A DNA stretch of 64,000 bases. Origin: Thermoanaerobaculia bacterium. Its GTDB lineage: Bacteria; Acidobacteriota; Thermoanaerobaculia; Multivoradales; J023. The notes below the pieces were generated by a model. It did not search any database and was not told the origin of the DNA. It worked only from the letters and a program-made list of their open reading frames with translations. The stretch's first letter is position 1, and every line of letters begins with the position of its first letter. Below, piece after piece: positions 1 to 8,730 of this stretch. Both the position numbers and the translations under genes were made by a program. The DNA lies in the NCBI GenBank assembly GCA_030431255.1, contig JAUIJL010000001.1, positions 372,001 through 436,000 of the forward strand. Direction: 5' to 3'.

Positions 1-1
1 T

Positions 2-667
2 GAGGATCACGACCGTCTCCAATCCGCTTGCCTGGGCCTGGGATTTACCTCGTTTCGCATGCCCGACAGCTTCATGCTCGACCACCCCACGCCGTGGCAA
101 GACGATCAAACCTTCGTTCGACGTCAGGTGGAGGGCTCCTACCGGCGCTTGCTACGGCGCCAGGTCTTGGAGCGTCAGGACGTTTTCGACGTGACCGTGA
201 CGTCCTCACCGGTCGACCAGGAGCTGTTGGCCGCCCTCTATCGTCAGTACTTGGCGGTCCGTGAAGGCAAGCTCACCCTCAACACTTTTCCGTTGCCGGA
301 CCCGCTCTTTTCGGCGTTCAATGAAGACCCGAGCTGGGAATTCCTTTTGCTCTACCTATCCGGCGACGAGTCCCCCCGTCTTGCCGGCGGCCAACGGGCC
401 CCCGTGGCCTTTGCACTTTGTTATACCGGCTCCAACACATACGAAATGCTGATCGTCGGCCTCGACTACGACTTCGTCCACACCACCGGCTGCTACAAGC
501 AGCTGCTTTTCCAATGCGCAAAAAGGGGTGCTCAGCGCGCCGGGCGGACGCTCATGGGTTTTACCGGCGCCCTGCCCAAGCGCACGGTCGGCGCCCGTCG
601 CGTGCCGACCTTCGGCTTCGTGCAGCTGGACGACCACTACAGCCAAGACCTCCTGCGCACGCTTTGA
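2..667 (+). CDS. GNAT/FemAB-like acyltransferase-type protein, 5' end cut by window edge
   Basis: The reading frame is open from base 2, so the real start lies outside the window; the first internal ATG is at 59. The visible 221 residues look like the C-terminal part of a GNAT/FemAB-like acyltransferase. There is a helix-rich segment with Y-x-x-Y-L-x-V-R-E followed by an L-N-T-F-P stretch, then alternating hydrophobic strands and a C-terminal FGFVQLDDHY segment. Such modules occur alone or fused to PLP-dependent enzymes, and what lies upstream cannot be seen. Substrate unknown. The family call is from overall pattern only, without a diagnostic motif. Confidence 0.45.
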   Translation, partial: EDHDRLQSACLGLGFTSFRMPDSFMLDHPTPWQDDQTFVRRQVEGSYRRLLRRQVLERQDVFDVTVTSSPVDQELLAALYRQYLAVREGKLTLNTFPLPDPLFSAFNEDPSWEFLLLYLSGDESPRLAGGQRAPVAFALCYTGSNTYEMLIVGLDYDFVHTTGCYKQLLFQCAKRGAQRAGRTLMGFTGALPKRTVGARRVPTFGFVQLDDHYSQDLLRTL

Positions 668-810
668 GCTTCGAGTGGATCTATCGGGGGCTCGGTAAAG
701 CTCCGACGGAGGAAGCGAATGTCTCCTCTCTCCTCGGCGCGTAGGGGGAGCAGCGAGTGGGATCCGATCTTAGGAAAGAACCCGGGCCATGGCCTAAGGG
801 AGGTGAGCAG

Positions 811-1200
811 GTGGGGAAGGTGGTTGTTGAAAGCGTGAAATCCGGTTGCCGTTACCTGATGCTGGGCACGGGATTTGGTTATGGCTTGATGGACCGCTCT
901 CCGCGGTGGTGGTCCTGGTTCCGATCCACCGAAGAGACCCGGCTCATGGCCTGTCTGTGTGATCGAGAAGGCCGGCTCGCCTGGTGCCCAACCGACGAGC
1001 TGCGGGTAGTGTCTATCGATGGTCAGGACGTTTCGGAGCTCCGAGAGATCAGCTTGCTCAATGAGCACAGTGAGCGACTAGTCGGGCACGACTTGTCTCG
1101 CCTGAACGAGGCCGCCAAGGAAAGGCCGGAAGACTTCAACCGGTGTGCCGATTGTGGCGCTATGCTTTCCGGGCCGATCTGCCCCAAATGTAACGGCTAG
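811..1200 (+). CDS. Small zinc-ribbon protein of unknown function
   Basis: The protein has 129 residues from GTG 811. I chose this start because GGGAGGTGA lies at 798-806, a normal distance upstream; the same frame also opens further upstream at GTG 757 without such a site. The last 20 residues hold two CxxC pairs (RCADCG and ICPKCNG), a classic zinc-ribbon knuckle. The middle is Trp- and Arg-rich with no recognised domain. The protein appears cytoplasmic. Not recognised beyond the zinc ribbon. Confidence 0.6.
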   Translation: MGKVVVESVKSGCRYLMLGTGFGYGLMDRSPRWWSWFRSTEETRLMACLCDREGRLAWCPTDELRVVSIDGQDVSELREISLLNEHSERLVGHDLSRLNEAAKERPEDFNRCADCGAMLSGPICPKCNG

Positions 1201-1249
1201 TCGGTCGTCGTCGGCCGAGATGGGAAGCGAGTATTCGTTGCGAGCGATT

Positions 1250-2056
1250 TTAGTAGCCCTCGACCACCGGGTCCCAGCCGAAAGCGTCTATCATCGTTTG
1301 CCTGTCTAGCCTGAGAGCAGCTAGGCGAAGCTTCAGCTCCCGTTCTGAAATGTCTGGACCATATTGTGCTCGGATCCGTCCCGCCGACAAGCTTGCGGCC
1401 GAGTAGCAGATATCTGTTTCGTGGAGCCCCAGCACCCCGACGCCGTAGCTTTGGCTGGTGATCGCCATGGAACGGTGGCGATGGACGACGCCCTTAGGAA
1501 ATCCGGTGGAGCCGGAGGAGTAGAGCCAAAAACAGTCGTCCTCGGGTTTTGAAGGAAAGGGCTGGAGGTCCGAGTCCGCCTCCGCCGCCAGCTTGACCGC
1601 ATCGTCGACCGTGAGTCGATGGGCGGGTCGTCGGGAGCTCCGCTCCAAGGCCGGGCCGATTTCCGACTCGAAGACTCCGGAATAGACCCATACCTCGGCG
1701 CCGGAGTCTTCGACCAAATATTGATAATCCTGGGAGCGCAGCAGGGTGCTGACCGGCACCGGCACGACTCCGGCATTGATCGCTCCCCAAAATAGAAAGA
1801 AAAACTCGGGGGTATCTTGCATCACCATCAGCTGGCGATCCCCCGGCTGGACGCCGAGCGCCCCGAGGGCTCGACCCCACCGGTTGACCTGCTCCGCCAG
1901 CTGCGCGTAGGTGATCTCTCGACTCTCGTACGTTCGGATCGCCGCCTTGGCGCCCCGGCCCTCGTCGAGATGGCGGTCGATGAAAGGTACTGCCGCGTTG
2001 AACGTGGGGCTGAGCTCCAGCCCGGAGGCTTGCTCCAGGAATTGATGGTCGTGCAT
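1250..2056 (-). pseudogene. Truncated benzoate-CoA-ligase-like acyl-CoA synthetase fused to an unrelated C-terminal tail
   Basis: The 268-residue frame begins as an ANL-superfamily acyl-CoA ligase of the benzoate-CoA ligase type. It has the N-terminal region, the A3 P-loop SSGSTGFPKGV near residues 180-190, and ICYSAASL just after. The match ends there at about residue 224. Motifs A5-A10, the hinge and the C-terminal domain with its catalytic lysine are missing; family members are about 500-550 aa. The last 44 residues (about 1253-1384) instead resemble the C-terminus of a small hypothetical protein family with ELKLRLAALRL, TMIDAFGWDP and EGY. The gene looks like the product of a deletion joining two genes in frame and cannot be an active ligase. 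Whether it is expressed is unknown. Confidence 0.7.
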
Positions 2057-2356
2057 GGGTCTAGTTTAACTTGAGCGACCCGCCGCACCGTTGTTTTCGA
2101 TTCGGCTTCACCGGACCTGGGAAGCTGGAGCGGATGGCCGGCGCGGTATATCGCTTGCACGGTACATCGCTTGCACCGCGCTTGCCCGGCGCATCCCCGG
2201 TAGCGCTCTCGGGTCGACCGGGGCTTTCTCGGGTCGACCGGGGCTGAAGTCGGTCAGGTTGGCGCCTTTGGTTAGTGATCTGTCGTCCGCGGGCCGCTAA
2301 GATAGCGACGGAACCCACTCCCTGCTCGCAAGCCGACGAATATTCCCGGAGAGACC
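2057..2356. other. 300-bp intergenic region with two short tandem duplications
   Basis: This spacer lies between the divergently oriented ligase remnant and the beta-propeller gene. No coding frame convinces. It holds a 16-bp unit (GGTAYATCGCTTGCAC) twice in a row at 2145-2176, with one base difference, and a 20-bp unit built on CGGGTCGACCGGGGCT twice at 2207-2246. CCGGAGAGACC just before 2357 is the ribosome site of the next gene. Confidence 0.7.
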
Positions 2357-3970
2357 ATGACCGATTCAAGCCCCGCGCCCGGCCGTTGGATTCCCGCCCG
2401 CTGGTGGGCTCGCCTGTTATTGGCTTTGCCCCTGATCTTGATGCTCTATGTCCGCCTGGTGGACGTGACCGGGGATCTCGGCATGACCAACGCGTTCACC
2501 ATGATGCTCTCGAGCCTCTTTGCGATTCTCTGGACCCTGTGGTTTCTATTCGCAAGCGGAGGCACCTGGCGTCGTCGCTTTGGGGTGCTCGGCGGTTTCA
2601 TCGCCGCTGCTGCGCTCTTCCTCGCGATTTTCCGGTTCGACCGCCTGAGCGGTGCCATGGTGCCGATCTTCGTGCCGCGCTTTGCCGATACGTCGGCTCC
2701 GGTCGAGCTGGAGGACGCCGCGGACGGGGTTGTGGTGGATCTGATGACGGAAACCCCGAACGACAGCCCCGAGTTCCTCGGTCCGGGTCGGGTGCCGGAG
2801 GTGGAGATCTCCCTCGCCGGCGATTGGGAAAGCCGCCCGCCCGAGCTCCTCTGGCGTCGACCGGTGGGTGCGGGTTGGGCCGGTTTTTCGGTGCGCAACG
2901 GTTTTGCCCTCACCGTGGAGCTGCGCGACGGCCAGGAGGTGGCGACCTGCTACGAGGTGGAGAGCGGAGAGCCCTGCTGGGCGACACCGCTGGCTTCGGT
3001 GGATTTCCGATCCCTGGTCGCGGGAGACGGCCCGCGCACCACGCCGACCATCGATGGTGGCCAGGTCTTTGTCCAGAGCACCTTCGGGACCCTGGCGGCG
3101 CTCGACGGTGCGACGGGCGCGATCCAATGGTCCGTGGATATCGAGAAGATCCTCGGCCTCGAGCTCGATGCCGAGAGCCGGACCGCGGTCTTGCCCTACG
3201 GCCGTTCGGGCTCCCCGTTGGTGACCACGGACGCCGCCGGTCGTGCTCTCGTGGTGGTGCCGGGAGGCGGCACCGCGGACCAGGGATATGTTTCATTGCT
3301 CGCCTTGGACCGCAATACCGGTGAGGAAATCTGGCGCGGTGGCGACTACCAGATCAGCTGTGCCTCACCGGCCGTGGGCACGGTCGCCGGCCGACGGCAG
3401 ATCCTCTCCGTCGACACCGATCGTGTGGCCGGTTACTCCTTGGATTCCGGCGAGGTGCTCTGGAGCCATCCTTGGCCCGGTCGAGTGGAGGCCAACGCCA
3501 ACGTCTCCCAGCCGCGAGTGGTGGGTGAAAATCAGGTCTTCGTGTCGAAGGGCTATGGGGTCGGCGCGGCGCTCTTGGAGATTGGAGCCGACGGCACGGT
3601 CACCGAGATCTGGCATAAGGCCCGGTCCCTGCGCACCAAATTCACCAATGTGGCAATCCACGGGGACCACGTCTACGGTCTATCCGACGGCATTCTCGAA
3701 TCCGTCGAGCTGGCGACCGGCGAGCGCGCCTGGAAGCGCGGACGTTACTACCAGGGTCAGCTGATGCGTGCCGGCGGTCATTTGATCGTGGTCTCGGAGT
3801 CGGGCGAGGTCTCCCTGGTCGAGGCCACCCCGGAGCGGCGCAACGAGGTGCTCGGGACCATTGAGGCGGTCAGCGGCAAGACTTGGAATCCGCCCGCGCT
3901 CTATGGCGACATTCTCTTGGTTCGAAACGGCAGCGAAGCCACCGCCTGGAGGTTGGCGACCGCCGGCTGA
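2357..3970 (+). CDS. Membrane-anchored PQQ-like beta-propeller repeat protein
   Basis: The protein has 537 residues. About three hydrophobic segments occupy residues 18-100 and place the rest outside the cytoplasmic membrane. From about residue 150 onward it consists of PQQ-binding-like/WD-type propeller blades, seen as repeated LDxxTGxxxW-type strands (for example LDRNTGEEIW and LDSGEVLWSHPWPG). The soluble half resembles BamB and other outer-wall quinoprotein-like propellers, which usually scaffold protein-protein contacts. The tryptophan docking repeats are there, but no dehydrogenase active-site residues were recognised, so an enzymatic role is unlikely. A GGAGAGACC ribosome site precedes ATG 2357. 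The gene may share its promoter with the sigma factor 44 bp downstream, but no direct evidence links them. Confidence 0.7.
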   Translation: MTDSSPAPGRWIPARWWARLLLALPLILMLYVRLVDVTGDLGMTNAFTMMLSSLFAILWTLWFLFASGGTWRRRFGVLGGFIAAAALFLAIFRFDRLSGAMVPIFVPRFADTSAPVELEDAADGVVVDLMTETPNDSPEFLGPGRVPEVEISLAGDWESRPPELLWRRPVGAGWAGFSVRNGFALTVELRDGQEVATCYEVESGEPCWATPLASVDFRSLVAGDGPRTTPTIDGGQVFVQSTFGTLAALDGATGAIQWSVDIEKILGLELDAESRTAVLPYGRSGSPLVTTDAAGRALVVVPGGGTADQGYVSLLALDRNTGEEIWRGGDYQISCASPAVGTVAGRRQILSVDTDRVAGYSLDSGEVLWSHPWPGRVEANANVSQPRVVGENQVFVSKGYGVGAALLEIGADGTVTEIWHKARSLRTKFTNVAIHGDHVYGLSDGILESVELATGERAWKRGRYYQGQLMRAGGHLIVVSESGEVSLVEATPERRNEVLGTIEAVSGKTWNPPALYGDILLVRNGSEATAWRLATAG

Positions 3971-4014
3971 GCGAGCTGTAGCGGCGTGCCTCGCCTTGGG
4001 TTACGCTGGAGCCG

Positions 4015-4656
4015 ATGGATGAGGAAGCGGATCAGAAACGGGAGTCGGCGGTCGCCGGCGAGGTCACGGAATGGCTCGGCAAGCTGAAGCGCGGTGAGCC
4101 CGGAGCCCTCGAAAAGTTGGTGCCGATGCTCTACGGTGAGCTGAGGCGCATCGCTCGAGAAAACCTACGCCGAGAGCGTGCACAGCACACCTTGCGAACG
4201 ACAGCCTTGGTCAACGAAGCCTATTTGCGCCTGCTGGGGGGTGGGCCGATCAGCGTCGAGGACCGCTCACGCTTCTTCGGCGCGGTGAGCCGCGCCATGC
4301 AACGGGTGCTGGCGGACTACGCCCGCGCACGTCGACGAAAGAAGCGCGGCTCGGGTCAGGCCCCCATACCGTTGGAAGAAGTGGAGCCGTTCCTCAGCGA
4401 GCAGCAGGCTGAGGAAATCCTGGCCTTGGAGGATGCGCTGGCTCGGCTCGAAAAGCTCGACCATCGAGCTGCGAAGGTCGTGCGCCTGCGCTTTTTCGCC
4501 GGTTTGACCATCGAAGAAATCGCCCAGAGCTTCCAGCTTTCCGAACGCACGGTGCGCCGGGATTGGATCACCGCCCGGGCCTGGTTGCGCAAAGAAGTGG
4601 CCGCTGATCTCGGCATCATGTCCGTTCTGGGGCCGGAAGAACGCCAGGGACGGTGA
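4015..4656 (+). CDS. ECF-type RNA polymerase sigma factor
   Basis: The protein has 213 residues with the layout of an ECF sigma factor of the group common in Acidobacteriota and Planctomycetes. Region 2 contains LRRIARENLRRERAQHTLRTTALVNEAYLRL and the FFGAVSRAMQRVLADYAR stretch; the C-terminal region 4 helix-turn-helix reads LDHRAAKVVRLRFFAGLTIEEIA, then LSERTVRRDW. No anti-sigma factor gene is adjacent. Instead the stop codon overlaps the start of a Ser/Thr kinase (TGATG at 4654-4658), so the pair is translationally coupled. In this group the kinase is thought to control the sigma factor, which is inference here. Confidence 0.88.
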   Translation: MDEEADQKRESAVAGEVTEWLGKLKRGEPGALEKLVPMLYGELRRIARENLRRERAQHTLRTTALVNEAYLRLLGGGPISVEDRSRFFGAVSRAMQRVLADYARARRRKKRGSGQAPIPLEEVEPFLSEQQAEEILALEDALARLEKLDHRAAKVVRLRFFAGLTIEEIAQSFQLSERTVRRDWITARAWLRKEVAADLGIMSVLGPEERQGR

Positions 4657-7574
4657 TGGCCGAAGACCCGCATGACTCTTCCGGTGTCGGCGACGGACAG
4701 GTTACACCCTCCGCTACCGGGGATTGGCGTCGCCTCCAAGATGCATTCCTGGAGCTGATCGAGCTTGAGCCGCCAGACCGTCCGTCCGCTCTGGAGTCTC
4801 ACGATCCCGCCCTGCGGCGGGAGCTGATCGCCATGCTCGGAGCCCACGGAGATGAGGGTGAGCTGGAGGTCGAGTCTTGCTTGCTGGGCGAGCCCGATAA
4901 CCCTTTCGATGCGATGGATTGGAGCATCGGTCCTTATCGTGTTGTTCAGGAGCTCGGACGAGGCGGTATGGGCACGGTCTATCTGGCCCATCGCAGCGAT
5001 GTCTACGAACAAGAAGTGGCGCTGAAGATCATGCGCTGGGGCTTCGGTGACGGGGAGCTCGAGGAACGTTTTCGCCGAGAGCGCCAGATCCTCGCACGCC
5101 TGGATCATCCGAATATCGCCCAACTGCTCGACGGCGGCGTGAGCGACGACGGGCGGCTCTATTTGGTGATGCAAAAGGTCGAGGGTCTGCCGATCACTGC
5201 CTACTGCGATCAGCGTCGGCTCGACATCCCGGCGCGTTTGAGGCTCTTCTGCGAGGTGTGTGAGGCGGTCGACTTTGCCCACCGCAACTTGATCGTGCAT
5301 CGGGATCTCAAACCTTCGAATATCCTGATCACCGAGATTGGGGGTAAGGCCCAGGTCAAGCTGCTGGATTTTGGAATCGCCAAGCTGCTTGAAGAAGAGC
5401 CGTCCGATCAGACGCGCTTTGAAGTGATGGGGACGCGTTCAGAAGCGGTTGACAAGACGCGCTCAGAAGCGGTTGACAAGACGCGCTCAGAAGCGGTTGA
5501 CAAGACGCGCTCAGAAGCGCTTTGGATGACTCCGGAGCACGCGGCTCCGGAGCAGATTCTTGGTAGGGCAGTGACCACGGCCACCGACACCTACGCCCTG
5601 GGCATCTTGCTCTATGAGCTGCTGACCGGCGAGCGTCCTTTCTCCGCGGCGGGCCTGAGCAGATCGCAGCTCGAAGCCGTGATCTGTGATCGCCCGCCCA
5701 CCGCTCCTTCCCTGGCGGTCCGGAGCCACTCGCCGGCCGAGGAAGTGGCAAGAGCCCGCTCCGACTCGCCGCTGAAGCTCGCCCGCCGGTTGCGCGGCGA
5801 CCTGGACACTATCGTCGCCCGGGCCTTGGCCAAGGAGCCGGAACGGCGCTACGGGTCAGCTCGTGGTCTGGCTGAGGACGTGCAGCGGCATTTGACCGGC
5901 TTGCCGGTGCTCGCGCGCCCCGACTCGCTGCCCTATCGGCTCGGCCGCTTCGTGGCTCGCCACACTTGGCAGGTGGCAGCCGGTGTCGCTCTTTTGGGTC
6001 TCGCCATCGCGTTCACGGTGACGACGGTCCGGCAGTCGAAGGCCCTCGAGCGCGAGCGCGACGAGGCGCGGGTGGAGCGGCAAACCGCGGAGCAAGTGGC
6101 GGACGTGCTGGTGGAGCTTTTCGAGCAAGCGAATCCGAGCCACACCCCCGACGGTCGCAAGCTGACCGTCGACGAGTTGCTCGAGCAACATTCGGATCAA
6201 GTGATTCAGCGCCTCGAGGATCAGCCCGAGGTCCAGTCGCGGCTGCGCCACATGCTCGGCCGAGTCCATTTCGCCCACAGCCGCTATGACAAGAGCCGCG
6301 AGCTCTACCAGCAAGCCCTGGCGCAGAGGCGTCGGCTGGCGGGCCCCGACGACCCCCTGGCCTTGACCGTGGAGCACGACCTGGCCGTGCTCGCCCGCGA
6401 GCTCGGAGACCGCGCGCGGGCGGAGCCTCTGCTGCGGGCTTCCCTCGAGGCTCATCGTCGGGTCTACGGCGAGGTGGATGAGTCCGTAGCTCAATGCATG
6501 CAGGATCTGGCGGCGGTGTTGCCGGTGGATTCACCGGAGAAGGTCGAGCTGCTCGAGGCAGGCTTGGTCATCCGGCGCGAGCTGGAGCCGGAACCGAGCA
6601 TCCAGACCGCTTCCAGTCTCAATGATTTGGCGTTGATCGACATGTGGCACCGCCGTTTGGAGGCGGCTGTCGACAGGTTTCAAGAGGTCCGTGCCATGGT
6701 CGAGAGGCTTCTCGGCCCCGAGCATCCCCATGCCTTGGCGGTCAAAGGCAACCTCGCCGCGGCTCTGATGAAGTCGGGGAGCTTCGTGGAGGCTCGGGCG
6801 CTCGAGGAAGAGCTGCTGGAGCAGAAACGCTCCGCCTACGGCGACGAATCCATGGTGGTGGTCAAGGCGCTCAACAACCTGGGCAATTCCTCGGCCAACC
6901 TCGGGGATTGGGAGGCGGCCGAAGACAAGCTTCGGCGAGCTGTGGAGACCTCGCGCAAGTTGGTGGGTGACGATCATTGGCTGACCGTCAACTCGGCCCG
7001 CAACTTGGCGATGGTCCTGGAGCTCAGCGGACGTCCGCGAGACGCCTTAGCGTTGCTCGATCGGTCCGCCGCCGCCCGTCTGGACAAAGAACCCACGGAG
7101 GAGCCGTTCTTCGCCAATCAACGGGCGGCCCTCGCCATGCGCTTGGGAAAACCTGATCAAGCGGTGCGAGATTTGCGGCGGATCCTCGACGAGCTCAAGG
7201 AGCTCTTTCCGGAAGGAGACTATCGCGTGGCCCAAACCCAGGTGAAGCTCGGCGAGGCGCTCCTGCTGATGCCGGACGAGGCCGATCATCGACTGGCCCG
7301 GGAGGCCGCTGAGCACTATCGAGCGGCCTACGCTTTCCAGACGTTGGACCCGGTTCGCGCGGAAGCCGCCTGCGGCCTCGCCCGCGCCCTGGCACGTCTT
7401 CCCGAGCCCCAGGCCGTAGAGGAGGCGCGACAGCTCTTCGATGACTGCCTCGGTCCCTACCAGGCCTGGGGTTTGGTGCATCCCGACACGAGGGTCGCCG
7501 TCAGCCGTGCTGCTGAGCAAGTCCTCGGCGGTGCCGATGCATCGAGCTCGAGTCCCACACGGCCTGACGGTTGA
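4656..7574 (+). CDS. Ser/Thr protein kinase with transmembrane segment and C-terminal TPR domain
   Basis: The protein has 972 residues from ATG 4656 (GTG 4653 is also possible). An N-terminal region of about 90 residues is followed by a Hanks-type kinase domain. The glycine loop is LGRGGMGTVYLA, the lysine is in VALKIMRW, the catalytic loop is HRDLKPSN (Asp about 217), and DFG has Asp about 238. The activation segment ends MTPEHAAPEQ. One hydrophobic helix near residues 435-457 should anchor it in the membrane, with TPR repeats (tetratricopeptide, with LxLxxxHDLA-type helices) outside from about residue 500. Between DFG and the PE motif lies an insertion made of an 8-residue unit, TRSEAVDK, three times plus a partial fourth. 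The gene is coupled to the ECF sigma gene upstream and likely signals to it. Confidence 0.9.
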   Translation: MAEDPHDSSGVGDGQVTPSATGDWRRLQDAFLELIELEPPDRPSALESHDPALRRELIAMLGAHGDEGELEVESCLLGEPDNPFDAMDWSIGPYRVVQELGRGGMGTVYLAHRSDVYEQEVALKIMRWGFGDGELEERFRRERQILARLDHPNIAQLLDGGVSDDGRLYLVMQKVEGLPITAYCDQRRLDIPARLRLFCEVCEAVDFAHRNLIVHRDLKPSNILITEIGGKAQVKLLDFGIAKLLEEEPSDQTRFEVMGTRSEAVDKTRSEAVDKTRSEAVDKTRSEALWMTPEHAAPEQILGRAVTTATDTYALGILLYELLTGERPFSAAGLSRSQLEAVICDRPPTAPSLAVRSHSPAEEVARARSDSPLKLARRLRGDLDTIVARALAKEPERRYGSARGLAEDVQRHLTGLPVLARPDSLPYRLGRFVARHTWQVAAGVALLGLAIAFTVTTVRQSKALERERDEARVERQTAEQVADVLVELFEQANPSHTPDGRKLTVDELLEQHSDQVIQRLEDQPEVQSRLRHMLGRVHFAHSRYDKSRELYQQALAQRRRLAGPDDPLALTVEHDLAVLARELGDRARAEPLLRASLEAHRRVYGEVDESVAQCMQDLAAVLPVDSPEKVELLEAGLVIRRELEPEPSIQTASSLNDLALIDMWHRRLEAAVDRFQEVRAMVERLLGPEHPHALAVKGNLAAALMKSGSFVEARALEEELLEQKRSAYGDESMVVVKALNNLGNSSANLGDWEAAEDKLRRAVETSRKLVGDDHWLTVNSARNLAMVLELSGRPRDALALLDRSAAARLDKEPTEEPFFANQRAALAMRLGKPDQAVRDLRRILDELKELFPEGDYRVAQTQVKLGEALLLMPDEADHRLAREAAEHYRAAYAFQTLDPVRAEAACGLARALARLPEPQAVEEARQLFDDCLGPYQAWGLVHPDTRVAVSRAAEQVLGGADASSSSPTRPDG
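5433..5519 (+). repeat. 24-bp in-frame tandem repeat inside the kinase activation segment
   Basis: There are three full copies of a 24-bp unit (5433-5456, 5457-5480, 5481-5504) and a partial fourth to about 5519. Each encodes TRSEAVDK. Copies two and three are identical; the first differs by one base. The unit is a multiple of three, so copy number can change without breaking the frame. Confidence 0.95.
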
Positions 7575-7621
7575 AGACTCGGCGGCCGCCCCTTTCAAGG
7601 GGTGACGTGGGTGGAGGCCGG

Positions 7622-8641
7622 CTAACCCAAGCCCGGCGCTCCGGCGTAGGCCGGTAGGGCAGGTTGGCCACCGAGATGGCAGTAGAGAATCTTGGAGCCT
7701 GGAGGGATCTCGCCGGATTTCACCATGCCGATCAGCCCAGCGAGGGATTTTCCTTCGTAGACTGGGTCGGTCAGCATACCTTCGGTGCGAGCCGCCAAAT
7801 GGATGGCGTCGATGGTTTGTGGGTCGGGCACACCGTAAGCGGGACCCTCGTATCCGGGCACGACAGTGATTTCCTGATCGCGCAGAGGACGACCCACGCC
7901 GATTTTCTCGGCGGTTTGGGTGGCGATGCGGGTGACTTGGTCGAGGGTCTTTTCGAGGGTCGCGGAGGCATCGATACCGATCACCCGGCGGTCGTCACGA
8001 TCTTCGAGGGCGAATCCCGCGATCATGCCGGCGTGGCTCGAGCCGGTGACCGTGCAAACGATGATGTGGTCAAAGAAGAGGTCGAGCTCGTTTTCTTGCT
8101 CGGCGACTTCTCGAGCCCAATTGGCGAATCCCAGGCCCCCGAGCGGGTGATCCGAGGCACCGGCGGGAATGGGGTAGGGCTTGCCACCGGCTTGCCTCAC
8201 GGACTCCAGGGCCCGTTCCCAGCTTTCCCGGATGCCGATGTCGAAACCGGCGGGATCGACCCGAATGTCGCCGCCGAGGATCCGAGTCAGCTGAATATTG
8301 CCGACCTTGTCGTAGACCATATCCGGCCAATCCACCCAGGATTCCTGCACCGTGACCGCCCCCAAGCCGAGATGGCGGGCCACTCCGGTCACTTGTCGGG
8401 TGTGGTTGGATTGAATTCCACCGATCGACACCAAAGTGTCGCACCCCTGCTCGAGAGCCTCAGCGACCAAATACTCCAGCTTGCGGACCTTATTGCCGCC
8501 ATAGGCAATGCCCGAGTTGCAATCCTCCCGTTTCGCCCAGATCTCCACTTGACCTCCCATGGCTTCGCTCAAGCGGGGCAGGGGGTGAATCGGGGACGGA
8601 CCGAACAGCAGCGGGATCCGTGGAAAATCGTCGAGGCTCAT
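7622..8641 (-). CDS. acdS: 1-aminocyclopropane-1-carboxylate (ACC) deaminase
   Basis: This is a PLP-dependent enzyme that opens the ACC ring to give 2-oxobutyrate and ammonia. From ATG 8641 it has 339 residues, the size of known ACC deaminases, and AAGGAG lies just upstream; longer in-frame starts reach into the operator region and are less likely. Lys51 in [12 protein letters not shown] is the PLP lysine. Tyr295-Glu296 (VYEG) and Leu323 (CHLGG) match the Glu/Leu pair that separates true ACC deaminases from D-cysteine desulfhydrases, which carry Ser/Thr there. It is cytoplasmic. A GntR-type regulator is transcribed divergently with two palindromic sites between. The reaction suggests catabolism of ACC or a related D-amino acid as a nitrogen source. 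Confidence 0.88.
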   Translation of the reverse strand: MSLDDFPRIPLLFGPSPIHPLPRLSEAMGGQVEIWAKREDCNSGIAYGGNKVRKLEYLVAEALEQGCDTLVSIGGIQSNHTRQVTGVARHLGLGAVTVQESWVDWPDMVYDKVGNIQLTRILGGDIRVDPAGFDIGIRESWERALESVRQAGGKPYPIPAGASDHPLGGLGFANWAREVAEQENELDLFFDHIIVCTVTGSSHAGMIAGFALEDRDDRRVIGIDASATLEKTLDQVTRIATQTAEKIGVGRPLRDQEITVVPGYEGPAYGVPDPQTIDAIHLAARTEGMLTDPVYEGKSLAGLIGMVKSGEIPPGSKILYCHLGGQPALPAYAGAPGLG

Positions 8642-8681
8642 GGGGTGGTCTCCTTGAGTGGGAATGGAGATCTCTGGGTCG

Positions 8682-8726
8682 AAATCGTATACGATTTTAG
8701 ATGAGCCCATTTTGGTATACGATTTC
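8682..8726. promoter_or_regulatory. Twin GTATAC-centred operator-like sites between acdS and the GntR gene
   Basis: A perfect 16-bp palindrome, AAATCGTATACGATTT, lies at 8682-8697. A second, partly matching site, TTTTGGTATACGATTTC, lies at 8710-8726. Their GTATAC centres are 28 bp apart. GTATAC-centred palindromes are usual for GntR/FadR-subfamily regulators. The second site ends five bases before ATG 8731 of the regulator gene, which fits autorepression as well as control of acdS. Confidence 0.7.
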
Positions 8727-8730
8727 GGCG

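Noticed and set aside
7589-7602. Hairpin CCCCTTTCAAGGGG between the kinase and acdS genes
   Set aside because: The stem is only six pairs and no T-tract follows, so it is not a convincing intrinsic terminator.
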